A DNA stretch of 64,000 nt. Origin: Paraburkholderia guartelaensis. Lineage in GTDB: Bacteria > Pseudomonadota > Gammaproteobacteria > Burkholderiales > Burkholderiaceae. The position numbers and the translations under genes were made by a program. The number at the start of each line of letters is the position of its first letter. The first letter of the stretch is position 1. Below, piece by piece: positions 18,663-25,781 of the stretch. Where the stretch lies: assembly GCF_004353905.1 (NCBI RefSeq), contig NZ_SMOD01000003.1:338774-402773 (forward strand), given 5' to 3'. The notes under the pieces were generated by a model. The model worked only from the letters and a program-made list of their open reading frames with translations, was not told the origin of the DNA and made no database searches.

Positions 18663-18739
18663 CGTATCTGCTGTGTTTCATGAACGCCGCGTTTTGCAAG
18701 GGTATGTGTCTGTGGCCGGCGCTTATACATTGCGATACA
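18663..18739 (-). promoter_or_regulatory. Regulon promoter C (DUF4148 paralogue 2 and ohr)
   Basis: Read on the minus strand: TGTATC (starting 18739), GCAA, TGTATA (18729) as a 10-bp direct repeat. GATACG (starting 18668) lies 71 bp on, followed by TCCGG, GTTTTAAT and ACGCC. This matches promoter B (25181-25295) at most of these positions. The first codon of the DUF4148 gene is 83 bp from the GATACG half-site. Confidence 0.65.
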
Positions 18740-18828
18740 AACGCGCCGCTCGTGCAATCCCGCTCGCGCCGAATCGATCCTGCCACGCCGCTATTTTTTT
18801 GATTCGTTTTGTGTACGCGCTCGCAGCA

Positions 18829-18844
18829 GACACATTGGGATACA
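18829..18844. promoter_or_regulatory. Tandem GACACA/GATACA repeat upstream of Tat-hydrolase
   Basis: GACACA (18829) and GATACA (18839) with 10-bp period, about 155 bp upstream of the hydrolase start at 18997. On the minus strand this is TGTATC-CCAA-TGTGTC. It has the same hexamer period as the kinase-promoter repeat at 5468 but lacks the second element 72 bp away. Confidence 0.45.
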
Positions 18845-18996
18845 TGGCGCTTTTCCTGCCCGGTTATAAATTCACCGGGGCGTTTGCCTGCCGCCGCGAG
18901 CGCGATCGACCGATTCGAGCGATCTGCTGCCGCCGGCTCATCAACGAGGCCAAGCCGTTCGGGCGCGGCCTGCATGCACAACAAGGAGAAGTGGTC

Positions 18997-20040
18997 ATGT
19001 CAGATCCCGTCAATGTCCGGCGCCGTCGCCTTCTCGGCACGTCGCTTGCCGGCCTCACGCTCGCGGACTTCGCATTCGGCGGCCTCGCGCACGCACAGTC
19101 GGCGGGCGGCACGGAAGGCAACACGCGCACGGGCAACGGCGTATCGTTCGGCCCGATCAAGCAGGTCAACGCGGGCCTGCTCAATGTGGGCTACGCCGAA
19201 GCGGGTCCGAAAAACGGCCCGGTGGTGATCCTGCTGCATGGCTGGCCCTACGACATCAATAGCTATGTCGAGGTAGCGCCGATGCTGGCCGCGTCGGGCT
19301 ATCGTGTGCTCGTGCCGTATCTGCGCGGCTACGGCAGCACGCGCATTGTCTCGGACGACACGCCGCGCAACGGCCAGCAGGCCGTCACCGCCGTCGATCT
19401 CATCGCGTTCATGGACGCCCTGAAGATCGATCAGGCCGTTCTGGGCGGCTACGACTGGGGCGCGCGCACGGCGAACATCGTCGCGGCGCTGTGGCCCGAG
19501 CGCGTGAAGGGGATGGTCTCGGTGAGCGGCTATCTGATCGGCAGCCAGGAGGCGAACCGCAAGCCGCTGCCACCGCAAGCCGAGCTGCAATGGTGGTACC
19601 AGTTCTACTTCTCGACCGAGCGTGGCGCGCAAGGCTATGCCGCAAATCGCGACGCGTTCAACAAGCTGATCTGGCAACTCGCCTCGCCGAAGTGGAATTT
19701 CGACGACGCGACCTACGAGCGCAGCGCCGCGTCCTTCCAGAATCCGGACCACGTGGCCATCGTGATCTCCAATTACCGCTGGCGCCTCGGGCTCGTACAG
19801 GGCGAAGCGAAGTACGACAGCCTCGAGCAGCGTCTCGCTGCCGCGCCGCCCATCACCGTGCCGACCATCACGCTCGAAGGCGACGCCAACGGCGCGCCGC
19901 ATCCCGCGCCGGCCGCATACGCGAAGAAGTTCACGGGCAAGTATCTGCATCGCAATCTCGACGGCGGCATCGGCCACAATCTTCCGCAGGAAGCGCCCAA
20001 GGAGTTCGCGCAGGCCATCCTGCAAGTCACGCATCTGTGA
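18997..20040 (+). CDS. Tat-exported alpha/beta hydrolase
   Basis: A 347-aa hydrolase. The N-terminus has a twin-arginine signal (NVRRRRLLGTSLAGLTLADF) predicted to send the folded protein to the periplasm. The hydrolase core shows the oxyanion motif LLHGWPYDINSY, the nucleophile elbow GGYDWGAR with Asp, and the C-terminal His in GGIGHNLPQEAP. The Asp nucleophile again points to an epoxide-hydrolase/dehalogenase subtype. AAGGAG precedes the ATG. The cytochrome P460 gene follows after 11 bp, so the two are co-transcribed. A periplasmic hydrolase with a c-type heme partner is an unusual pairing; the substrate is unknown. Confidence 0.82.
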   Translation: MSDPVNVRRRRLLGTSLAGLTLADFAFGGLAHAQSAGGTEGNTRTGNGVSFGPIKQVNAGLLNVGYAEAGPKNGPVVILLHGWPYDINSYVEVAPMLAASGYRVLVPYLRGYGSTRIVSDDTPRNGQQAVTAVDLIAFMDALKIDQAVLGGYDWGARTANIVAALWPERVKGMVSVSGYLIGSQEANRKPLPPQAELQWWYQFYFSTERGAQGYAANRDAFNKLIWQLASPKWNFDDATYERSAASFQNPDHVAIVISNYRWRLGLVQGEAKYDSLEQRLAAAPPITVPTITLEGDANGAPHPAPAAYAKKFTGKYLHRNLDGGIGHNLPQEAPKEFAQAILQVTHL

Positions 20041-20051
20041 CGGGGGCCGCG

Positions 20052-20579
20052 ATGCAAGCAAGTTTTCTCAAGCATCGCGCGCCCGTCGCGCTCGCACTGC
20101 TCGCGGGTCTCGCACAGGGTCCCGCTGCGTGGGCCCAGCAAGGTACGCAAGCGCCGGGGCAAGCCGCATCGCCGATCTACGGCGTGACGATTCCGCCCGG
20201 CTACCGCAAGTGGGAAATGATCGCGCCGGCCGAGGAGGCCGCGCCGCTCGACGAACTACGCGTGGTGCTCGGCAATCCGGTTGCGATCAAGGCGATCGAG
20301 AACGCGACGCTGCCGTATCCTGACGGCACGATCCTCGTGAAGCTTGCGTACAAGCGTAAGCAGTCCGATGATTTCGGGCCGGCCACGGTGCCGGGCCAGC
20401 CCACGACGGTGCAGGTCATGGTGAAGGACTCGCGCCGCTATGCATCGACGGGCGGTTGGGGGTATGGGCGCTTCATCAATGGCGTGCCGGCCAACGAGGC
20501 GCAGCATCAAACGTGTTTTGCGTGCCACGCTTCGAAGGTGAAGGATCGCGACTACGTGTTTACGCGGTTCGCGCCTTGA
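20052..20579 (+). CDS. Cytochrome P460-family c-type heme protein
   Basis: A 175-aa exported protein: signal peptide through AWAQQG, the P460 fold (IPPGYRKWEMIAPA, an early signature of the family), and one heme-binding CxxCH (Cys155, Cys158, His159) near the C-terminus. In ammonia oxidisers P460 oxidises hydroxylamine; in other bacteria its role is unclear, with proposed roles in peroxide or nitrogen-oxide chemistry. Whether the extra Lys-heme crosslink exists here cannot be seen. It follows the Tat hydrolase by 11 bp and lies in the redox island. Confidence 0.8.
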   Translation: MQASFLKHRAPVALALLAGLAQGPAAWAQQGTQAPGQAASPIYGVTIPPGYRKWEMIAPAEEAAPLDELRVVLGNPVAIKAIENATLPYPDGTILVKLAYKRKQSDDFGPATVPGQPTTVQVMVKDSRRYASTGGWGYGRFINGVPANEAQHQTCFACHASKVKDRDYVFTRFAP

Positions 20580-20654
20580 CAGGGTGCAGGGGCTCCTGAT
20601 TCAGGATTGGTGACATAATCCCGCAGTCGTCGTCAAACTGATCGGGAGAGCCCC

Positions 20655-21062
20655 ATGCAGCGGACGTACCGTGGAAGTTGCCATTGCCAGTCGGTGAAGT
20701 TCGAAGCCCTAATCGATTTCAGCAAGGGCACGGGAAAATGCAACTGCAGTTTCTGCGGAAGACTCCGGCTCTGGCTCGTCCAGGTTCACCCGGAAGCCTT
20801 CGTTCTACTCTCGGGCGAAAACGATCTCACGCATTACGAAGGGAAGAACCCGGTTGCTCATCATCCGTTCTGCAAACACTGCGGCGTGCATGTATTCGAC
20901 CGCGTCGATATGCCGAACGGAACGGGCTACCCCTATATCAACGTGAATATCATGTGCATCGACGACTTCGACCTGAACGAAGCCCTCGACGCACCGATCT
21001 ACTATGCCAACGGTCTCGCGAATGACTGGGGCAATCCACCTCGGGAAACGCGGCACCTTTGA
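20655..21062 (+). CDS. GFA-family zinc-binding protein
   Basis: A 135-aa protein with GSCHCQSV, CNCSFCG and CKHCG zinc motifs of the GFA/CENP-V family. The last residues (GLANDWGNPPRETRHL) are conserved in many members of this subgroup. GGGAGAG lies seven bases before the ATG at 20655. It converges on another GFA gene (21068-21478) with only five bases between them, yet the two differ clearly in sequence. Confidence 0.8.
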   Translation: MQRTYRGSCHCQSVKFEALIDFSKGTGKCNCSFCGRLRLWLVQVHPEAFVLLSGENDLTHYEGKNPVAHHPFCKHCGVHVFDRVDMPNGTGYPYINVNIMCIDDFDLNEALDAPIYYANGLANDWGNPPRETRHL

Positions 21063-21067
21063 GTGTC

Positions 21068-21478
21068 TCAGGGCGCTCGTCCCGCATATTGAGCAACGCT
21101 GGGCCCGCGGGCGTCCAGTTGATGCCGTTCACACGTGAACTGTACGAATTCGGCATGGAATCGTGAGGGTTCATCGAGCGTGCCGGCGTAGATCGTCACG
21201 ATATCCGGCGCATGCTGCGGTGTGCCAAAGAGCAGGCTGCCGCAATGGGCACAAAAATTTCGCGTGGTTGGCATGCCGCTGCCGCCGGTCATCGTGTAAG
21301 ACCGGATTTCGCCTTCGAACGAGAATTCAGCCGCGCTCACGACGACCACCGGCAACCCGGCCGATCCTGAAGCGCGCTGGCAATCGCGGCAGTGACAAAC
21401 GAGCTGCGCGAGCGATGCGCCGCGAGCGTTGTATTGCACCGCGCCACACAGGCAGCGGCCTTTCCAGGCCTTCGACAT
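21068..21478 (-). CDS. GFA-family zinc-binding protein
   Basis: A 136-aa GFA-fold protein with GRCLCGAVQY, CHCRDCQRASGS and CAHCGSLLF. This is the common GFA subgroup with the CxCRxCQ centre; the gene at 20655 belongs to a different subgroup. It is convergent with that gene and divergent, by 99 bp, from a methyltransferase gene. Function beyond zinc binding is not known. Confidence 0.82.
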   Translation of the reverse strand: MSKAWKGRCLCGAVQYNARGASLAQLVCHCRDCQRASGSAGLPVVVVSAAEFSFEGEIRSYTMTGGSGMPTTRNFCAHCGSLLFGTPQHAPDIVTIYAGTLDEPSRFHAEFVQFTCERHQLDARGPSVAQYAGRAP

Positions 21479-21577
21479 CGGTCTTCTCCCTCTTTCGGGT
21501 TCGCACGGAATATCGCATGGTACGCGCGTCGGAACGCGTATAGTCGGTCTCTTCGCTCGCGATTTCGAAGGGACAAC

Positions 21578-22318
21578 ATGGCGCAGAACATCTACGACGA
21601 CCCGGAATTCCTCGCAGGCTACAGCCGGCTCCCGCGCCAGGTGCTGGGGCTGGAAGGCGCGCCCGAATGGCCGGCAATTCGCGCGCTGCTGCCGGATCTG
21701 CGCGGCAAACGCGTGGTCGATCTGGGTTGCGGCTTCGGCTGGGCTTCACGCTGGATGCGCGAGCAGGGCGCGGCCTCAGTGCTCGGCATCGACATTTCGC
21801 AGCGCATGATCGCGCGCTCGAGGGTGGATACGACGGACCCCGCCGTTGAATACCGTATCGGCGATCTCGACACGCTGAGTCTGCCGTGCGAGGCGTTCGA
21901 CCTCGTGTACAGCGCGCTGGCCTTTCACTACGTGGCCGATTTCGCCCGCCTCGCGCACACCCTGCGCGGCGCGCTCGCAAGCACGGGCCAACTCGTCTTC
22001 ACGATCGAGCATCCGGTTTACATGGCGGCGGCGAACCCGCACTGGATCAGCGGCGCAGCGAGCGACCAGCGGGGCCGCAAGACCTGGCCCGTCAATGGCT
22101 ACGCCATGGAAGGCGAGCGTCGCACCGACTGGTTCGTCAAGGGCGTGCTGAAATACCATCGAACGCTGGGCACCACGCTGAACACGCTGATCGACGCCGG
22201 GTTCCACATTCAGCGCGTGAATGAATTTGCGCCGACGCCCGGGCAGATTCAGCAAACGCCTGCATTGGCGGAGGAACTCGAACGTCCGATGCTGCTGATG
22301 GTATCGGCGAATACGTAG
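21578..22318 (+). CDS. SAM-dependent class I methyltransferase
   Basis: A 246-aa methyltransferase with the SAM motif I VVDLGCGFGWASRW, the acidic residue after it (GIDISQRM), and motif IV-like FDLVYSALAFHYV. It matches the Methyltransf_11/UbiE-like group that modifies small molecules. The ATG at 21578 has AAGGGA upstream; earlier in-frame starts overlap the divergent GFA gene. The substrate cannot be inferred. Confidence 0.85.
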   Translation: MAQNIYDDPEFLAGYSRLPRQVLGLEGAPEWPAIRALLPDLRGKRVVDLGCGFGWASRWMREQGAASVLGIDISQRMIARSRVDTTDPAVEYRIGDLDTLSLPCEAFDLVYSALAFHYVADFARLAHTLRGALASTGQLVFTIEHPVYMAAANPHWISGAASDQRGRKTWPVNGYAMEGERRTDWFVKGVLKYHRTLGTTLNTLIDAGFHIQRVNEFAPTPGQIQQTPALAEELERPMLLMVSANT

Positions 22319-22368
22319 CGCCTCGTGATCGCCGCCACCCCGCAAGCCGGAGCGGCGGCGCCAGTCGA

Positions 22369-22932
22369 TCAACCCTGCTTGCTCTGAATGCCCAGCAGAT
22401 CGCGAACTTTCTGCTCGGTCTGCGCGTAATCGCCCTCGCCGAAGTGGGTATAAACGAGCTTGCCGTTCTGGTCGATGAGGTAGACCGCCGGCCAGTACTG
22501 ATTGCCGTAGGCGTTCCACGTCGCGTAACCGTTGTCCTGCGCGACAGGGTACGTGATGCCGTACTGCTTGATCGCCTTCTGCAGGTTGCCGGTGTCGCGC
22601 TCGAACGAATATTCGGGCGTATGCACGCCGACCACCACGAGACCCTTGTCGCGATAGCGCGCGTCCAGCTCCTTGATGTGCGGGATCGTGTGCACGCAGT
22701 TGATGCAGTCGAAGGTCCAGAAGTCGACGAGCACGACCTTGCCGTGCAACTGCTTGAGGTCGAGCGGCGGGCTGTTGAGCCAGTTGTTGATGCCGGTGAA
22801 GTTGGGCGCCTGCGCGCCGGTTTGCAGCGCTGCCGATCCGCCCGACGGCGATTCGCCCGAGGCGTACGCGGCGAGCCCGGCGGTGGCGGCGAGGCCGATG
22901 GCAACAGCGGCTATCTTGAGACGAGAGATCAT
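22369..22932 (-). CDS. Periplasmic thioredoxin-like protein (TlpA/DipZ-type)
   Basis: A 187-aa exported thioredoxin: N-terminal signal (KIAAVAIGLAATAGLAAYA), redox pair Cys76-Ile-Asn-Cys79 (FDCINC), then VVGVHTPEYSFERD and GNQYWPAVYLID with the cis-Pro after Trp. These blocks match the middle domain of the DipZ protein encoded divergently at 23259, so the two are homologues and the small protein may be a mobile partner or substrate of DipZ. GGAGA precedes the ATG. Its promoter shares the 72-bp TGTATC/GATACG architecture. Confidence 0.9.
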   Translation of the reverse strand: MISRLKIAAVAIGLAATAGLAAYASGESPSGGSAALQTGAQAPNFTGINNWLNSPPLDLKQLHGKVVLVDFWTFDCINCVHTIPHIKELDARYRDKGLVVVGVHTPEYSFERDTGNLQKAIKQYGITYPVAQDNGYATWNAYGNQYWPAVYLIDQNGKLVYTHFGEGDYAQTEQKVRDLLGIQSKQG

Positions 22933-22977
22933 GACGGTTCTCCTTGTTTGGACGACGAGCGTATTGGAACGCTCCCA

Positions 22978-23055
22978 CGTATCTGGCTCGTGTCCCGCTG
23001 GCGGCACTGTTGAAACGTAGTGTGTCGCCGCCGGGGCGCGATACGTAGCGATACA
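22978..23055 (-). promoter_or_regulatory. Regulon promoter D' (tlpA-like gene)
   Basis: On the minus strand: TGTATC (starting 23055), GCTA, CGTATC (23045), 10-bp period, then GATACG (starting 22983) exactly 72 bp from the first hexamer, followed by CGTTCCAATACGC. It is back to back with promoter D for dipZ. An extra GATACA-CGCG-GATGCA pair at 23150-23165 lies further upstream. Confidence 0.7.
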
Positions 23056-23120
23056 AATCGTCCACTGCGCGTCCACTGCGCGTCCGCCTCGCGCGCGCCG
23101 TTGCTCGCGTTGCGCGTGTT

Positions 23121-23214
23121 TGTATCCGCATGTATCCAACCGCTCTCGCGATACACGCGGATGCACGACGCACGCCTTCCAGACATTCCCCGGATACATG
23201 CCCGCGCTGAAATA
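23121..23214 (+). promoter_or_regulatory. Regulon promoter D (dipZ)
   Basis: TGTATC (23121), CGCA, TGTATC (23131): a perfect direct repeat with 10-bp period. GATACA (23193) follows exactly 72 bp after the first hexamer and leads into GCTGAAATACGCC (23205-23217). The GATACA is 66 bp before the dipZ ATG. Confidence 0.72.
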
Positions 23215-23258
23215 CGCCACATGGCAAGTCCGCCGACATTCGTCTGGAGACCGAACTC

Positions 23259-25091
23259 ATGTTACTCATCGTCATCGCATTCGTGGGCGGTGCGTTCACC
23301 GTCCTGAGCCCCTGCATCCTGCCGGTCGTGCCGTTCGTGTTCGCGCGTTCCGAAGAACCCTTTCTGACTGGCCGGCTGCCCATGCTGCTCGGCCTCGCGC
23401 TCACGTTCGCGCTGCTGACGGGGCTCGGCGCCGCCGGCCTGAACGGCGCGGCGCAACTGAGCGAGTACGGCCGCTGGATCGCGCTCGGGCTCTTTGCGCT
23501 GTTCGGCGCGGCGCTGCTCTTTCCCGCGCTCGCCACGCGCCTCTCCGGCCCGCTCACGGCGCTCGCCGACCGCTTCATGGCGCGTTCGCAGGACGATGGC
23601 GCGTCGCGCCGCATCGGCTCCGCCGTGCTGCTCGGCGCCGCCACGGGCCTGCTGTGGGCGCCGTGCGCCGGGCCGATCCTCGGTCTCATCATCACCGGCG
23701 CGGCCCGCCACGGCGTGACCTGGCAGACGTGGGCCGCGCTCGCGGCCTATGCCGTGGGCGCAGCCAGTTCGCTCGCGGTGGTGGCGGGGCTCGGCCATCG
23801 CGCCATGGCCGCGCTCAAGCGCTCGCTCGGCGTGGGCGAGCATGTGCGGCGCGCGATGGGTGCGCTCGTGCTCCTCACGGTCGGCGCGATCGCGCTGGGC
23901 GTGGATACGCGCCTGCTTGCGCTGGTGCCGGGCGCGCCGACCAATGGCGTGGAAGCGCGCCTCGTCGATCTGCTTGCGAGCCCCGCTACGGCACGGCAAG
24001 CGCCGCGCGCAGAGCCGACGCGTCAGGAGGAGCGGCAAGCCCAGGCGCGTCCAGCGGTGCAGGACGAATCAGCGGCTCACATCGTGCGCGTGTCGATGCC
24101 GGCCCCGGCGCCCGCCGTCGATCTTCCCGTGGAAGGCCGCCTGCCCGCGCTCGACGGCGCGAACGCGTGGCTCAATTCCGCGCCCCTCACGCCCGAAGCG
24201 CTGCGCGGCAAGGTCGTGCTGGTCAACTTCTGGACCTATTCGTGCATCAACTGCCTGCGGACCCTGCCGTATCTGAAGACGTGGGCCGACCGTTACCGCA
24301 ACGACGGCCTTGTCGTGATCGGTGTGCACACGCCGGAATTCGGCTTCGAGCATGACACGGGCAACGTCAAGCGGGCATTGGCCAACCTGGACATCCGCTA
24401 TCCCGTTGCCGTGGACAGCGACTACCGCATCTGGAACGCCTTCGGCAACCAGTACTGGCCGGCGTTCTATCTCGTTGATGCACAGGGGCGCGTGCGCTAT
24501 CACCACTTCGGCGAAGGCGACTACGCGCAGGCCGAGCAGGCGATCCAGCAACTGCTGGCCGACAACGGCCACGCCGCGCCCGCCGCCACGCCGACAGCAC
24601 CGCAGTCGAGCGGCGCGTTGGCTCCCGCGGATCAACGCGACATCGGCTCGGGCGAGACGTACGTGGGGTATCGCGAGGCGCAGGGCAATGCGAACACGGA
24701 GCGCGTGCAGGCCGACACGGTCGCCGCGTACACCTTGCCGGGGCAGCTCGGCTTGAACCAGTGGGCGTTCGGCGGGCAGTGGAACGTGGGCGCCGAGTCC
24801 GCCGTGGCGGGTGCGCCGCAGGCGAGCATTGCCTATCGCTTCCATGCGCGCGACCTGCATCTGGTGCTCGCGCCGACCGCCGACGGCAAGCCCGTGCGCT
24901 TTCGCATCAGCATCGACGGCGCGCCGCCAGGAGCCGCGCACGGCGCAGATGTCGCAGCGGACGGCACCGGCGTCGCCACGAGCGCCCGCCTGTACCAGCT
25001 CGTGCGGCAGTCCGGCCGCATTGGGGATCACACCTTCGAGATCCGCTTTCTCGATCCGGGCGCGCACGTCTACAGCTTCACGTTCGGCTGA
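23259..25091 (+). CDS. dipZ: DipZ: CcdA-thioredoxin-CBM-like fusion, thiol-disulfide electron carrier
   Basis: A 610-aa three-part protein. Residues 1-230 form a CcdA/DsbD-beta-type membrane domain with six TM helices and the electron-relay cysteines Cys19 (LSPCILP) and Cys136 (WAPCAGP). Residues about 300-440 form a periplasmic TlpA-like thioredoxin with Cys329-Ile-Asn-Cys332. Residues about 470-610 form the C-terminal beta-sandwich found in DipZ proteins (EFTFGGQW-like, here LNQWAFGGQWNVGAESA). It should carry reducing power from cytoplasmic thioredoxin across the membrane to periplasmic disulfides, possibly the TlpA-like protein encoded next to it. GGAGA is nine bases before the ATG. Confidence 0.9.
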   Translation: MLLIVIAFVGGAFTVLSPCILPVVPFVFARSEEPFLTGRLPMLLGLALTFALLTGLGAAGLNGAAQLSEYGRWIALGLFALFGAALLFPALATRLSGPLTALADRFMARSQDDGASRRIGSAVLLGAATGLLWAPCAGPILGLIITGAARHGVTWQTWAALAAYAVGAASSLAVVAGLGHRAMAALKRSLGVGEHVRRAMGALVLLTVGAIALGVDTRLLALVPGAPTNGVEARLVDLLASPATARQAPRAEPTRQEERQAQARPAVQDESAAHIVRVSMPAPAPAVDLPVEGRLPALDGANAWLNSAPLTPEALRGKVVLVNFWTYSCINCLRTLPYLKTWADRYRNDGLVVIGVHTPEFGFEHDTGNVKRALANLDIRYPVAVDSDYRIWNAFGNQYWPAFYLVDAQGRVRYHHFGEGDYAQAEQAIQQLLADNGHAAPAATPTAPQSSGALAPADQRDIGSGETYVGYREAQGNANTERVQADTVAAYTLPGQLGLNQWAFGGQWNVGAESAVAGAPQASIAYRFHARDLHLVLAPTADGKPVRFRISIDGAPPGAAHGADVAADGTGVATSARLYQLVRQSGRIGDHTFEIRFLDPGAHVYSFTFG

Positions 25092-25108
25092 TACGCGCAA
25101 TGCCACGC

Positions 25109-25146
25109 CGCGCCGCCGTGCCCTCGCGGGCCGGCGGCGTTTGCGT
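25109..25146 (+). terminator. Likely terminator after dipZ
   Basis: CGCCGCC (25111-25117) pairs with GGCGGCG (25133-25139), with inner pairing GCCC/GGGC, followed by TTTGCGTT. The T-run is weak, so this is moderate evidence. Confidence 0.5.
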
Positions 25147-25180
25147 TACGGCCCGCGCCGCGCATCGCGGGGGGGCTTTT

Positions 25181-25295
25181 TGTAGCGCAATGTATCTGCG
25201 CGCAATTCGGACACGTTCATATGCAAACCGCGCCCCAAATGGAAACACGGCAGATACATCCGGACGTTCAAATACACCTACGCCAGCTCGATACA
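25181..25295 (+). promoter_or_regulatory. Regulon promoter B (DUF4148 paralogue 3 and hydrolase)
   Basis: TGTAGC (25181), GCAA, TGTATC (25191), 10-bp period. GATACA (25253) is exactly 72 bp after the first hexamer and is followed by CGGACGTTCAAATACACC. A second GATACA lies at 25290, 37 bp later (38 bp in promoter A). From GATACA through TACGCC this promoter closely matches promoter A. Confidence 0.72.
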
Positions 25296-25364
25296 CCACT
25301 CGCGCTGAACTGAACCCGGTTTGAACCCGATCGCTGTCTACCTCATTCCTCTTTGGAGAACGTC

Positions 25365-25730
25365 ATGAAAGCCCTCAAGCTCCTCGCCCTTGCTGCTCTT
25401 GCCGCCGCCCCGGTTCTGTCGTTCGCTCAGTCGAACGAGCCCGTCACCCGTGCGCAGGTGCGCGCCGAACTCGTGCGGCTGCAGAAAGCCGGCTACAACC
25501 CGGCCGCCGACGAAACCCAATACCCGCGCAACATCCAGGCCGCGCTGGCGCGCGTGGAAGCCACGCAGGTCGCGCAGCAAGCCGCTTCGTCGTCGTATGG
25601 CGGTGTGGCGGACGGTTCGTCCGATGCGTCCGCTCCGCGCAAGCCGCATCACGCCATGAACGGCACGAACGCCGCACGCGCCGCGCAGGACGATATCCCC
25701 GGCCTCGGCCCGATCTACGCGCATTCGTAA
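25365..25730 (+). CDS. DUF4148 exported protein, paralogue 3
   Basis: A 121-aa protein with a signal peptide ending VLSFAQ, the DUF4148 core TRAQVRAELVRLQKAGYNP, and the tail GLGPIYAHS shared with paralogue 1 (16156). The middle differs, with a His/Pro/Arg patch in place of a Gly-rich one. GGAG precedes the ATG. The exported hydrolase gene starts 51 bp downstream on the same strand, so both are probably under promoter B. Confidence 0.88.
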   Translation: MKALKLLALAALAAAPVLSFAQSNEPVTRAQVRAELVRLQKAGYNPAADETQYPRNIQAALARVEATQVAQQAASSSYGGVADGSSDASAPRKPHHAMNGTNAARAAQDDIPGLGPIYAHS

Positions 25731-25781
25731 TCCGCCTTTCCCGACCCACCGAACGACCCGATAAGAGAAGAGAGAAAAACG

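Noticed and set aside
18695..18710. Possible extra regulon site TGCAAG-GGTA-TGTGTC on the + strand for the Tat-hydrolase
   Set aside because: The first hexamer is poor and there is no GATACA 72 bp downstream.
21776..23695. Long minus-strand frame of 639 codons across the methyltransferase, tlpA-like and dipZ genes
   Set aside because: It runs antisense to, or out of frame with, three genes with clear domains; no domain and low-complexity sequence in its own frame.
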